Origin: Streptomyces clavuligerus
GTDB lineage: Bacteria > Actinomycetota > Actinomycetes > Streptomycetales > Streptomycetaceae
Length of the DNA: 64,000 nt
Assembly: GCF_005519465.1 (NCBI RefSeq)
Contig: NZ_CP027858.1
Span: 6,311,001 to 6,375,000 of the forward strand
Reading direction: 5' to 3'
Shown piece after piece: positions 24,289 through 32,737 of this stretch; position 1 is the first letter of the stretch; the number at the start of each line of letters is the position of its first letter. A program made the position numbers and the translations under genes. The notes under the pieces were generated by a model. It saw nothing but the letters and a program-made list of their open reading frames with translations. It ran no database searches and was not told the DNA's origin.

Positions 24289-24403
24289 GGCACGTCTCCT
24301 TCTTTTTTGTGGCTCGGTTCTCTGCCTTTTTGTGGCTCGGTTCGCCTCCGGGTGCCAGAGCGTGCGCCGACGGTCGACCGTGCTCGGCCGCTCGTTCCTC
24401 ACG
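24289..24403. repeat. duplicated 17-bp element upstream of the DUF5134 gene
   Basis: TTTTTGTGGCTCGGTTC occurs at 24304-24320 and 24327-24343, spaced 23 bp. On the minus strand the copies stand about 16 to 55 bases before the DUF5134 start, with A tracts. The rest of this segment shows no gene. Confidence 0.6.
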
Positions 24404-24871
24404 GCCTGCGCGCGCTCTCCGCTTTCGGCACCCGCGGCACCCCTTCGGCTCACTCGCCGCAGGGTCGAGGCAAACGCCCGGCCCAAGGGGCGGGGGCGCG
24501 CTCTCCGCTTTCGGCAGCCACGCGCCCCTTCGGCTCACTCGCCCCGGGGTGCGGGCAGCCGGGCCAGGCCATCGCCCGCGCAGGGGCGGTGTACGGGTGC
24601 GCCCTTTCGGCTCACTCGCCGCAGGGCGAGGAGGGGATCGTCCCCCTGCACGGAGCACTCGCGGCACCCCCTCGGATCACTCGCCCCCGGGGCGAAGGGC
24701 ATCGTCCACTCGCCCCCGGGGCCCGGCGGCACCCCTTCGGCTTACTTGCCCCGGTGGCAAGGCCATCACCCACTCACACCACGGGACGGAGGCTGTCGCG
24801 CCCCTTCGGCCCACTCGCCGCAGGGGGCCGGGGGGATCGTCCGGCCCGGGAGCCGGGCGGAGGCGTGTCGG
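24404..24871. repeat. array of six degenerate 65-85 bp repeats
   Basis: This gene-free block is built from about six copies of a unit with core CCCCTTCGGCTCACTCGCC. The TTCGG of each copy starts at 24444, 24529, 24606, 24671, 24736 and 24805. The core is followed by a CCGGGG- or GCAGGG-like block and then by an ATCGTCC-like block. The first two copies share an extra GCGCGCTCTCCGCTTTCGGCA leader in part. Frames through it are open on several strands, but amino-acid repeats look random. Confidence 0.7.
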
Positions 24872-25261
24872 TCACGGCCGGTAGCGCAGGGGGTGGTCGG
24901 CGGGGACCTCCACGAGGACGATGCGGTGGCCGTCCGGGTCGGTGATCCACATTTCGATCAGACCCCACGGTTCCCGTACCGGTGGGCGCAGGATCGTCGC
25001 ACCCGCCGTGGACAACTGCTCGTGGGCGGCGGCGACGTCCTCGACCTGGAGCCACAGTTCGATGGCGCCCTCGTCGGTCCGTTCCGGCACCCGGCGGGAC
25101 AGCTCCAGATGGCCGCCGCCGAGGAAGTAGACCGTGCCCCGCTCGGGGCCGGTGCCGAACTCCCGGTAGACCGGGAGACCGAGCGTCTGTCCGTAGAACT
25201 CCCGCGACCGGTCCGGGTCGACCGGCCGCACCATGATCCGGCTGCTCAACACATGCACCAT
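24872..25261 (-). CDS. VOC-superfamily (glyoxalase-fold) protein
   Basis: 129 residues, the usual size for a single-domain vicinal oxygen chelate protein with two beta-alpha-beta-beta-beta modules. The first module has DRSREFYGQTLGLPV, and the second has WGLIEMWITDPDGHRIVLVEV. Likely metal ligands are H near the start (MVHVLSSRIMVRPVD), the ELS/HLEL region and E in the last strand. Family members include glyoxalases, dioxygenases and antibiotic-binding proteins; the substrate is unknown. No coupling with neighbours: a GNAT gene diverges on the right. Confidence 0.85.
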   Translation of the reverse strand: MVHVLSSRIMVRPVDPDRSREFYGQTLGLPVYREFGTGPERGTVYFLGGGHLELSRRVPERTDEGAIELWLQVEDVAAAHEQLSTAGATILRPPVREPWGLIEMWITDPDGHRIVLVEVPADHPLRYRP

Positions 25262-25380
25262 GCGCGCACCTTAGAGCCTGGACGGGGGCTCCGCACCGGT
25301 GCGCGCGGGATCCGGCGGGAGAGCGCCGCGTCGCACCCCGTACGCTCGGGGCGACGATCATGAAAGGGAGTGACCCACCG

Positions 25381-25968
25381 ATGAACAGAACCGACACCGC
25401 ACCCGCCCCGGACACCGGCGCGCTCGTTTTCCGGGACGCCCAGGGGGAGGACGTGCCCGCGCTGGCGGAGGTGATCCACCGTGCCTACCGGGTGGGCGCC
25501 GACCGTTCCTGGACCTCCGAGTCGGAGTTGATCAAGGGGCCGCGGACCACGGTGCCCGCGCTGCGGGAGCTGATCGCCGCACCCGGGGGACGGCTGCTGG
25601 TCGCGGAGCGTGACGGTGCGCCGGTCGGCTGCTGCCGTCTCGAAGACCGGGGCGGGTCGGCCCACTTCGGGATGTTCGCCGTGGACCCCTCGGCCCAGGC
25701 CACCGGTGTCGGCCGCCGCATCCTGGCCGAGGCGGAGCGCGTGGCCCGTGACCACTGGAGCGCGCGGGAGATGCGGATGACGGTGATCTCCCTGCGGGCG
25801 GAGCTGATCGCCTGGTATGTCCGCCGGGGTTACCGCCGTACGGGCGAGCTGAGCCCCTTCCCGTACGGCGAGCTCGCCGTCGGTACGCCCGTGCGGGCCG
25901 ACCTCGTCTTCGAACTGCTGGTCAAGGATCTGGCGGCGAACCCGGCCGAGCAACTGTCGGCGGGCTGA
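25381..25968 (+). CDS. GNAT-family N-acetyltransferase
   Basis: A 195-residue acetyl-CoA-dependent N-acetyltransferase. The core lies at about residues 12-175. The acetyl-CoA pyrophosphate loop is VDPSAQATGVGRRIL (the Q/R-x-x-G-x-G/A pattern), followed by WYVRRGYRRTGEL, the typical last strand with the catalytic-side tyrosine. ATG at 25381 is preferred over an in-frame ATG 21 bases earlier because GGGAG lies between them at good spacing. The acceptor could be a protein, amine or drug; sequence does not decide. Confidence 0.87.
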   Translation: MNRTDTAPAPDTGALVFRDAQGEDVPALAEVIHRAYRVGADRSWTSESELIKGPRTTVPALRELIAAPGGRLLVAERDGAPVGCCRLEDRGGSAHFGMFAVDPSAQATGVGRRILAEAERVARDHWSAREMRMTVISLRAELIAWYVRRGYRRTGELSPFPYGELAVGTPVRADLVFELLVKDLAANPAEQLSAG

Positions 25969-26022
25969 CCGGCGGCCCCGCCGAGGGCCCGGCCGGTGGG
26001 CGCGCCCGCGTGGGGCCGCCGG
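25969..26022. terminator. GC hairpin between convergent genes
   Basis: CCGGCGGCCCC (25969-25979) pairs perfectly with GGGGCCGCCGG (26012-26022). The intervening bases hold a competing GGGCGCGCCC palindrome, which recurs just beyond. It lies between the GNAT and GDPD stops. Confidence 0.5.
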
Positions 26023-26034
26023 GGCGCGCCCGTG

Positions 26035-26718
26035 TCACGCGGTGAACCGGCCGGTGCGTTTGATCTCCGGGAAGTCCGTCGTGGCGCCGTCGAGTTCGAG
26101 GGCGCGCGCCAGCCGGAGGTGTTCCTGCGTGTTCACCACCCAGCCGATGATCCCGACCCCCTGGGCCCGGGCCTGCTCGGCGGTCTCCAGCGTGAGGCGG
26201 CGGATGTTCAGCGCCAGGGTGTCGGCCCCCACGGTCCGGGCGCGGTCCACGATGTCCGCGCCCCAGCGGCCGGCGATGAGCACCGTCCGCACCCCCGGCA
26301 CCAGGGCGGAGATCTCCGCGATCGCCTCGTCGTGGAACGAGGACACGGTGACCCGGTCCACCAGGTCCCGGTGGAGCATCACCCGGGCGAGCGCCCGCGC
26401 GGCGGCCACGTCCTTGATCTCCGCCTGGAGCGGTGCGCCCACCGCGTCCAGCACCTCCTCGAAGACCGGCACCCGTTCGCCGTCGCCCGCGTCCAGCCCG
26501 CGCAGCTCCGCGAGGGTCTTCTCCGCGATGGGGCCGGTGCCGTCGGTCGTCCGGTCCACCGCGGCGTCATGCATGACGACGAGTGCGCCGTCCTTGCTCA
26601 GATGGAGGTCGAGTTCGATGGCGTCCATGCCGCAGCGTTCGGCCCGGACGAAGGAGCGCAGGGTGTTCTCCGGCTCGACACCCATGACCCCGCGGTGACC
26701 GATGATGAGGAAAGTCAA
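26035..26718 (-). CDS. glycerophosphodiester phosphodiesterase
   Basis: 227 residues from a TTG start at 26716-26718, which gives the family N-terminus MTFLIIGHRG. GGAAGCGAGAG lies at proper spacing before it. An ATG about 70 bases further upstream has no ribosome site. The metal and catalytic residues are present: HRG, PENT, IELDLHLSKDG and MHDAAVDRTT. It hydrolyses glycerophosphodiesters to sn-glycerol 3-phosphate and an alcohol. There is no signal peptide, so it should be cytoplasmic. It is divergent from the DUF6421 operon. Confidence 0.9.
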   Translation of the reverse strand: MTFLIIGHRGVMGVEPENTLRSFVRAERCGMDAIELDLHLSKDGALVVMHDAAVDRTTDGTGPIAEKTLAELRGLDAGDGERVPVFEEVLDAVGAPLQAEIKDVAAARALARVMLHRDLVDRVTVSSFHDEAIAEISALVPGVRTVLIAGRWGADIVDRARTVGADTLALNIRRLTLETAEQARAQGVGIIGWVVNTQEHLRLARALELDGATTDFPEIKRTGRFTA

Positions 26719-27159
26719 GATTCTCTCGCTTCCGTCGACGGCGGTTGCCCTGCGCCGGGGCCGGTCGTCCGGCCCGGCCGGTCCCATTGATCCGGGCCTG
26801 TCCGGTCTGATCGGTTCGATCGTTTTGCACGGCAAGGACGCAGCCTAGTGGCCCCTCCCGGTCCGGCAAGCACGTGCGCGGGGCCCATGGGGGCGTGTCC
26901 GTCCGCCGGTGCGCCGGTGGCGACCCCCGGCCCCGTTCCGCGCCCCCGTCCCGTCTGCGGCGATCCACTCCGTGCCGCCGGGCGGACACTGAGGGTCACC
27001 GGGAGGTAACGGGAGAAGGTGACTCGTGCCCCCGCCTGTGCCGGAAACCTTCCGGTGATCATGCGAGAGGGCAGGATAATTTCTTTGAACGCACTTGTCC
27101 TGAAGAACAACCCATGGATACGGTGTTTTGACGGAAGGTTCACCCGTGGAGGACGTGAC
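26719..27159. promoter_or_regulatory. divergent control region, GDPD / DUF6421 operon
   Basis: 441 bp without a gene. The left 270 bp are GC-rich and featureless. The right part is A/T-rich, with a promoter candidate TTGTCC (27095-27100), 18-nt spacer and TACGGT (27119-27124), 36 bases before the DUF6421 ATG. GGATAAT near 27074 is an alternative -10. Confidence 0.4.
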
Positions 27160-28587
27160 ATGACGGAAATTCTTGTGCAGGACGCCGCGTCCGCGGTAAA
27201 GGCCGATGAACGGGTGATCGACCACCCCGCCTGGACACGGCTCAAGAATGCCGTCGAGGAGATCCGCCCCTGGCAGTCCAAGGACGGCTCCATCGACTTC
27301 GACGCCGAGGGAGCCCCGACCCGCGCCCTGGCCGAGGACGCCGTCTCCCGCGTGGCCGACGCGGTGACCGAGCTGTCCCCGCTGCTCCCGCACGACGCCG
27401 CCTACCACCGGGCCCTCGTCGCCGACCTGCGCGGATGGGCCGACGCCGCGTTCGACGTCCCCGACTTCCTGGACTCGCTGCTCGCCTTCCAGCCCGCGGC
27501 CGACCGCCGCGACGGCCTTCAGCACCTCGTCGTCTTCCCCATGTACACGCAGAACGGCAACCCGGACCGCAATCTGGAGGCCGTCGTCCTGCGCATGGTC
27601 TGGCCCGAGTGGCTGGCCGAACTGGAGCGCGAGCACTACGACAACCCGCTCTTCTGCGGCATCACCTTCGAGGACTTCACGGCCGGGTACGACACCAACT
27701 CCGCCGTCCTCTTCCCGGAGACCATAGCCGTCCGGCAGGCCCCCGAGCGCTTCACCTGGGGCGGCATCTTCTGCGACCGCGAGGCGGCCCGCTTCCGCGC
27801 CGTGACCACCGCCGCCGTCGGCGTACTGGGTCTGGACCTCCCCGAGGACATCCGGGAGATGATCGAGGACCAGCAGCGCTGCCAGGAGGCGTTCGTCCTC
27901 TGGGACATGGTCCACGACCGCACCCACAGCCACGGCGACCTGCCCTTCGACCCGTTCATGATCAAGCAGCGCCAGCCGTTCTGGATGTACGGCCTGGAGG
28001 AGCTGCGCTGCGATCTCACCGCCTTCAAGGAGGCCGTGCGGCTGGAGGCCGGGGGCAACCCCCACGGCCGCGATGTCCAGTACGCGGTTCTCTTCGACCG
28101 GATGTTCCGATTCCCGGTCACCGGCGACCGGAATCGCAACTATGACGGTCTCGGTGGGCAGCTTCTGTTCGCCTACCTCCACCGGCACGATGTGCTCCGG
28201 TGGACCGACAACACCCTCAAGATCGACTGGGAGCGGGCCCCGCAGATCACCAACCAGCTCTGCGCCGAGATCGAGAAGCTCTACCGCGACGGCATCGACC
28301 GGCCCAAGCTGGTCCACTGGTTCGCCGCGTACGAGCTGGTCTCCACCTACCTCGCCCCGCACCCCGGCTCCCGCTGGGCCAAGGGCCCGGACGCCCTGGA
28401 CCTGAGCCAGCCGCCGCGCAAGCTGGTGGACGACGTGCTTCCCGACGAGTTTCCGCTCAGCATGTTCTATGAGGCTCTTGCCAAGAAGCTCAAGAACGTG
28501 ATCGCCTCCACGAAGGGGATCACCGCCGCGGGTCCGGTGTCCGCGGGTCCGGTGTCCACGGGCACCGCCGCGGGGGTCGCCGCGTGA
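27160..28587 (+). CDS. DUF6421 family protein, possible metallopeptidase-like fold
   Basis: A 475-residue soluble protein with no signal peptide. It belongs to a conserved actinobacterial family of unknown function (DUF6421). I note an H-D-R-T-H sequence at residues 252-256, followed 24 residues later by the EE pair of GLEELRCDL (280-281). This spacing resembles zinc peptidases with HExxH plus a downstream Glu, or dipeptidyl peptidase III with its EECRAD segment. The second residue is Asp rather than Glu, so catalysis is only a hypothesis. ATG at 27160 follows GTGGAGGA. The next gene starts within 27 bp and a threonine aldolase follows, suggesting one operon acting on amino-acid-derived substrates. 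Confidence 0.8.
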   Translation: MTEILVQDAASAVKADERVIDHPAWTRLKNAVEEIRPWQSKDGSIDFDAEGAPTRALAEDAVSRVADAVTELSPLLPHDAAYHRALVADLRGWADAAFDVPDFLDSLLAFQPAADRRDGLQHLVVFPMYTQNGNPDRNLEAVVLRMVWPEWLAELEREHYDNPLFCGITFEDFTAGYDTNSAVLFPETIAVRQAPERFTWGGIFCDREAARFRAVTTAAVGVLGLDLPEDIREMIEDQQRCQEAFVLWDMVHDRTHSHGDLPFDPFMIKQRQPFWMYGLEELRCDLTAFKEAVRLEAGGNPHGRDVQYAVLFDRMFRFPVTGDRNRNYDGLGGQLLFAYLHRHDVLRWTDNTLKIDWERAPQITNQLCAEIEKLYRDGIDRPKLVHWFAAYELVSTYLAPHPGSRWAKGPDALDLSQPPRKLVDDVLPDEFPLSMFYEALAKKLKNVIASTKGITAAGPVSAGPVSTGTAAGVAA

Positions 28588-28613
28588 ACACAAGCACCAA
28601 GGAGGCTGGGACC

Positions 28614-29366
28614 ATGAAGAACTCGGGCGGCCCGCTGGAGGGCGCCGTCATCGCGGTCGCCGGCGCCGCGGGACCGGCGGGACAGGCGGCTCTGCTGCGC
28701 CTGGCGGACGCCGGGGCCACCGTCGTCGGGGCCGACGCGGACGCGGAGCGCCTGGCGTCCGCGGTCGACGCCGCCCGCTACGCGCACGGCGGGGCCACCG
28801 TCACCGGGGACACCGTCGATCTGCTCGACCTCGACGCCACCCGGGCCTGGGCGGAGAAGACCGAGCGCGACTTCGGCCGGGTCGACGGACTGGTCCACCT
28901 CGTCGGCGGCTGGCGCGGCAGCTCCTCGTTCGCCACCACCGAACTGGGCGACTGGGAGGTTCTGGAACGGCTGCTGATCCGCACCGTGCAGCACACCTCA
29001 CTCGCCTTCCACGACGGGCTGCTCCGCAGCGACCGGGGCCGCTATCTGCTGGTCAGCGCCGCCGGTGCCAGCTCGCCGACCGCGGGCAACGCCGCCTACG
29101 CCGCCGCCAAGGCCGCGGCCGAGGCATGGACGCTCGCCCTCGCCGACTCCTTCCGCAAAGCGGGCGGCGAGACCGGACCGGGAGCCGGGGCTGCGATCCT
29201 CGTGGTCAAGGCTCTGGTGCACGACGCCATGCGCGCCGAGCGCCCGAACGCGAAGTTCGCGGGCTTCACCGATGTCACCGACCTGGCCGACGCCGTCGCC
29301 GGTGCCTGGGACCGGCCCGCCGAGGAAGTGAATGGACAGCGCCTGTGGCTGACGCCCCACCCGTGA
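28614..29366 (+). CDS. short-chain dehydrogenase/reductase
   Basis: A 250-residue NAD(P)-dependent oxidoreductase with a Rossmann fold. The cofactor loop VAGAAGPAGQAAL fits GxxxGxG loosely. The catalytic elements are SAAGASS and YAAAKAA (YxxxK). ATG at 28614 is chosen because AAGGAGG lies eight bases before it; a GTG at 28584 overlapping the previous stop has none. It is the second gene of the DUF6421-SDR-threonine aldolase unit, and the aldolase frame overlaps its 3' end. An alcohol/ketone step on a beta-hydroxy amino acid or its product is a reasonable guess. Confidence 0.86.
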   Translation: MKNSGGPLEGAVIAVAGAAGPAGQAALLRLADAGATVVGADADAERLASAVDAARYAHGGATVTGDTVDLLDLDATRAWAEKTERDFGRVDGLVHLVGGWRGSSSFATTELGDWEVLERLLIRTVQHTSLAFHDGLLRSDRGRYLLVSAAGASSPTAGNAAYAAAKAAAEAWTLALADSFRKAGGETGPGAGAAILVVKALVHDAMRAERPNAKFAGFTDVTDLADAVAGAWDRPAEEVNGQRLWLTPHP

Positions 29367-30436
29367 AGCACGCCGCGACGGCGGCCCGCCGCCGCCACGA
29401 CCCCGCCGTACGCGGTTTCGCCAGCGACAACTACGCGGGCGTACACCCGGAGGTCCTCGCGGCCATCGCCCTCGCCAACGACGGCCACCAGGTCGCCTAT
29501 GGCGAGGACGTGTACACCGACCACCTCCAGCGGGTGATCCACAGCCACTTCGGCCCCACCGCCGAAGCCTTCCCCGTCTTCAACGGCACCGGCGCCAACG
29601 TGACCGCCCTCCAGGCGCTCACCGACCGCTGGGGAGCCGTGGTCTGCGCCGAGACCGCCCACATCAACGTGGACGAGGGCGGCGCGCCCGAGCGGATGGG
29701 CGGGCTGAAGCTGCTCACCGTGCCCACGCCCGACGGCAAGCTCACCCCCGAGCTGATCGACCGGCAGGCATGGGGCTGGGAGGACGAGCACCGGGCGATG
29801 CCGCAGGTCGTCTCGATCACCCAGAACACCGAGCTGGGCACCGTCTACACCCCGGCCGAGATCCGCGCCATCGTGGAACACGCCCACGCCCGGGGGATGA
29901 AGGTCCATCTCGACGGGGCCCGCATAGCCAACGCGGCGGCCTCGCTCGACACCCCCATGCGCACCTTCACCAACGCGGTCGGGGTCGACGTGATCACCTT
30001 CGGCGGCACCAAGAACGGCATGCTCTTCGGCGAGGCGGTCGTCGTCCTCAACCCGGACGCGGTCAGCCATATGAAGCATCTGCGCAAGCTGTCCATGCAG
30101 CTCGCCTCGAAGATGCGCTTCATATCGGTGCAGTTGGAGGCGCTGCTCGCGCAGGACCTGTGGCTGCGCAACGCCCGGCACGCCAACGCCATGGCCCAGC
30201 GGCTCGCCACGGGCGTGCGCCAGGTCGACGGTGTCGAGATCCTGCACCCGGTCCAGGCCAACGCCGTTTTCGCACGGCTGCCGCACGATGTCGGCGTGCG
30301 GCTCCAGAAGCGCTTCCGCTTCTACTTCTGGGACGAGGCGGCCGGTGAGGTCCGCTGGATGTGCTCCTTCGACACGACGGAGGACGACGTCGACTCGTTC
30401 ATCCAGGCACTGAAGGAGGAGATGGCGCGCGGCTGA
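29345..30436 (+). CDS. low-specificity threonine aldolase-like PLP enzyme
   Basis: A 363-residue PLP enzyme of the beta-eliminating lyase/threonine aldolase family, which splits beta-hydroxy amino acids into glycine and an aldehyde. Visible are FASDNYAGVHPEVL (N-terminal signature), GEDVYT, NGTGANVTALQAL (phosphate loop), ETAHINVDEGGAPE (ring-stacking His), HLDGARIANAA (Asp to the pyridine N) and TFGGTKNGM (Schiff-base Lys). The start is either GTG 29345 or GTG 29363; the latter overlaps the SDR stop as GTGA. Both imply translational coupling. It ends before a strong terminator shared with the PlsC gene. Confidence 0.9.
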   Translation: MADAPPVKHAATAARRRHDPAVRGFASDNYAGVHPEVLAAIALANDGHQVAYGEDVYTDHLQRVIHSHFGPTAEAFPVFNGTGANVTALQALTDRWGAVVCAETAHINVDEGGAPERMGGLKLLTVPTPDGKLTPELIDRQAWGWEDEHRAMPQVVSITQNTELGTVYTPAEIRAIVEHAHARGMKVHLDGARIANAAASLDTPMRTFTNAVGVDVITFGGTKNGMLFGEAVVVLNPDAVSHMKHLRKLSMQLASKMRFISVQLEALLAQDLWLRNARHANAMAQRLATGVRQVDGVEILHPVQANAVFARLPHDVGVRLQKRFRFYFWDEAAGEVRWMCSFDTTEDDVDSFIQALKEEMARG

Positions 30437-30496
30437 CACCGCGCCCCTCCGCGGCACAGCGACACCGGGCCCTGCTCTTCGGGCAGGGACACGGAC

Positions 30497-30535
30497 GAGC
30501 GGCGGCCGACCGGATCTCCCGGTCGGCCGCCGCTC
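30497..30535. terminator. 17-bp perfect stem between convergent genes
   Basis: GAGCGGCGGCCGACCGG (30497-30513) pairs without mismatch with its complement at 30519-30535 over a 5-nt loop. It lies between the threonine aldolase and acyltransferase stops. A smaller hairpin (CCCTGC/GCAGGG) precedes it near 30470. Confidence 0.8.
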
Positions 30536-30558
30536 GCTGTTCGCTGCTGGTTCCGTGG

Positions 30559-31281
30559 TCAGCGGGGTTCGCGCAGCTCCTCGGGGGTGGGCGCCGTACC
30601 GCCCAGATGCGCGGGGAGCCACCAGGAGTCCCCGGCGCCCACGGGCCGCTGCGGATAGTCCCGCTGCGCGTCTTCGAGGAGCCCCTGCACCTGCTCGCGC
30701 AGCCGCCGGGTGATGGCGCCCGCGTACTGGTCCTTCGGCGCTTCCACCGGCGCGCCCACCCGGATGGTCACCGGGGTGTGGCTGCGGCTGAAATTGCGCG
30801 GACGGCCCTTGGTCCACAGCCGCTGGGTCCCCCACACGGCCACCGGGATCAGTGGCACCCCGGCCTCCTGCGCCAGCCGGGCGGCACCCGACTTGAACGA
30901 CTTCAGGGTGAACGACTCCGAGATCGTCGCCTCCGGGAAGACGCCGACGATCTCCCCCGCGCGCAGCGACTCCAGCGCGTGCTTGTACGCCGCCTCACCC
31001 TGCTTGCGGTCCACCGGGATGTGCTTCATCCCGCGCATCAGCGGTCCGGAGATCTTGTGCCGGAAGACGGACTCCTTGGCCATGAAGCGCACCAGACGCT
31101 TCTGCGGCAGAGCGGCCAGGCCGGTGAAGATGAAGTCCAGATAGCTGATGTGGTTGCTGACGAGCACGGCTCCGCCCGTACGCGGGATGTTCTCCGAGCC
31201 CTTGGTGTCGATCTTCAGATCCCACACCTTGAACAGGGTGAGAGCAAGACCGACGACCGGCCGGTAGACGAAGTCTGCCAT
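30559..31281 (-). CDS. 1-acyl-sn-glycerol-3-phosphate acyltransferase (PlsC family)
   Basis: 240 residues, peripheral on the inner membrane face. The acyltransferase block I is NHISYLD (H44 and D49 of the HX4D pair), block II is around GMKHIPVDR, block III is FPEATIS, and block IV is VPLIPVAVWG. It transfers an acyl chain to lysophosphatidate or a similar acceptor. The order and spacing match the PlsC family. It is divergent from the electron-transfer flavoprotein genes and convergent with the threonine aldolase operon. Confidence 0.92.
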   Translation of the reverse strand: MADFVYRPVVGLALTLFKVWDLKIDTKGSENIPRTGGAVLVSNHISYLDFIFTGLAALPQKRLVRFMAKESVFRHKISGPLMRGMKHIPVDRKQGEAAYKHALESLRAGEIVGVFPEATISESFTLKSFKSGAARLAQEAGVPLIPVAVWGTQRLWTKGRPRNFSRSHTPVTIRVGAPVEAPKDQYAGAITRRLREQVQGLLEDAQRDYPQRPVGAGDSWWLPAHLGGTAPTPEELREPR

Positions 31282-31708
31282 CGGAGGGGAGGACCCTTCT
31301 GTCGTGCCCGGGGAGGGTTCGCCCGGTAGAAGTTACGCAGCCGTAGGTTTTCGGCACTGCGCAGATCGTGCCCCATGTGCGCCGCTCTGACCAGTCCTGG
31401 TGGCCCCGGTGGGGGAGATTCTTGTCACGTCGTACATTTCTGGCGCCGATTCGGGGTCGAGGCGTGCTCGGACCGCTCGTGGAGCCATGTGGGCGGTGGT
31501 TCTCCGGCGTCGGCAAGGTCACAGTTCCAAGCGCTTGCTCACGGGGTAGGTTGGAAACGTACTGGCGAGTAATATCCGGCTCGGAGCCCGGTCGTTCCGA
31601 TCGGAGAACCCCGCCTTCCGGCCCCGTGCCGCCCGCTGTCCGCCTCCGGACAGGACCGGGCCCGGGGCGGGAGACATCGAAGTGGTCACCGCGAGGAGGA
31701 GAGCCCCC
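31282..31708. promoter_or_regulatory. divergent control region, plsC-like / etf
   Basis: 427 bp without a gene. The best rightward promoter is TTCCAA (31525-31530), 16-nt spacer and TAGGTT (31547-31552). TTCCAA and TTGGAA (31551-31556) also form inverted arms that would flank RNA polymerase. The ribosome site of etfB, GAGGAGGAGAG, lies at 31693-31703. Confidence 0.45.
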
Positions 31709-32497
31709 GTGAGCTTGAGGATTGTTGTCTGTGTGAAGTATGTGCCGGATGCGGCGGGTGAGCGGCGGTTTGCCGGGGATGGGACGGTGGACCGGGAGGG
31801 TGTGGACGGTCTGTTGTCGGAGCTGGACGAGTACGCGGTGGAGCAGGCGCTGCGGATCGCGGAGGGTTCGGACGGTGAGGTGGATGTCACGGTGTTGACG
31901 GTGGGTCCGGAGGATGCGCGGGAGGCGGTGTCGAAGGGTCTGCGGATGGGGGCGGACCGGGGTGTGCATGTGGAGGACGGGGGTGTGCACGGGTCGGATG
32001 TGATGGGGACGTCGCTGGTGCTGGCCGCTGCGGTGGAGAAGGCGGGTTTTGATCTGGTGCTGTGCGGGATGGCGTCGACGGACGGGGCGATGGGGGTGCT
32101 GCCGGCGGTGCTGGCGGAGCGGCTGGGGGTGCCGCAGGTGACGCTGTTGTCGGAGGTGTCCGCCGGGGGTGGTGCGGTGTCGGGGCGCCGGGACGGTGAC
32201 CGGGCCAGTGAGCGGGTGGAGGCGCCGCTGCCGGCGGTGGTGTCGGTGACGGACCAGTCGGGTGAGGCGCGGTATCCCTCGTTCAAGGGGATCATGGCGG
32301 CGAAGAAGAAGCCGGTCGTGGAGTGGGATCTGGACGATCTGGGCCTGGACGCGGACGGGGTGGGGCTCGCGGGCGCGTTCACCGAGGTGGTGGAGGCGGT
32401 GGAACGCCCGGCGCGGACGAAGGGCGAGATCGTCACCGACGAGGGCGACGGCGGGCTGAAGGTGGCCGCGTTCCTGGCCGGACGCAAGTTCATCTGA
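31709..32497 (+). CDS. etfB: electron transfer flavoprotein, beta subunit
   Basis: 262 residues, the usual length. With the alpha subunit it forms the soluble FAD/AMP heterodimer that carries electrons from acyl-CoA and other dehydrogenases to the respiratory chain. The opening SLRIVVCVKYVPD, the DEYAVEQALRIAE segment, and CGMASTDGAMGVLPAVLAERLGVPQ with SVTDQSGEARYPSFKGIMAAKKKP are diagnostic; the last holds the beta-subunit signature. The GTG at 31709 follows GAGGAGGAG. Codon use favours G over C at third positions, unlike neighbouring genes, until the last 80 bp. Confidence 0.95.
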   Translation: MSLRIVVCVKYVPDAAGERRFAGDGTVDREGVDGLLSELDEYAVEQALRIAEGSDGEVDVTVLTVGPEDAREAVSKGLRMGADRGVHVEDGGVHGSDVMGTSLVLAAAVEKAGFDLVLCGMASTDGAMGVLPAVLAERLGVPQVTLLSEVSAGGGAVSGRRDGDRASERVEAPLPAVVSVTDQSGEARYPSFKGIMAAKKKPVVEWDLDDLGLDADGVGLAGAFTEVVEAVERPARTKGEIVTDEGDGGLKVAAFLAGRKFI

Positions 32498-32737
32498 CAC
32501 CCCCCTTATCTCTTCCCCCTCCGTGCCCTCCGTCCCCTCCGCCGCTGCCGGTGTCCCTGTCGGTGCCGGTGTCCCCGCCCCCGTCGGTGGTGGTGTCGTC
32601 GGTGCCGTCTTCGGTGCTGGTGCTGGTGCTGGTGTGGGTGGTGTGGGTGGTGGTGTGGGTGGTGGTGTTTTCGGTGTGGTCTTTTTCTGTGGTTGTTGTC
32701 CGGTGTTGCGGGTTCTTCGTGGTTGGGAGTGTGTGTC
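32498..32737 (+). other. adenine-free spacer between etfB and etfA
   Basis: From 32509 to 32727 (219 nt) the plus strand contains no A at all. It starts as a pyrimidine tract and passes into G/T repeats (GTGCTG, GTGGGTG). No gene, hairpin or promoter is evident. An untranslated spacer between two genes that are usually adjacent or overlapping is unusual. Confidence 0.85.

Noticed and set aside
24404..24840. CRISPR array
   Set aside because: The repeats are imperfect, spacing ranges from 65 to 85 bp, the units are related over most of their length and no cas genes are present.
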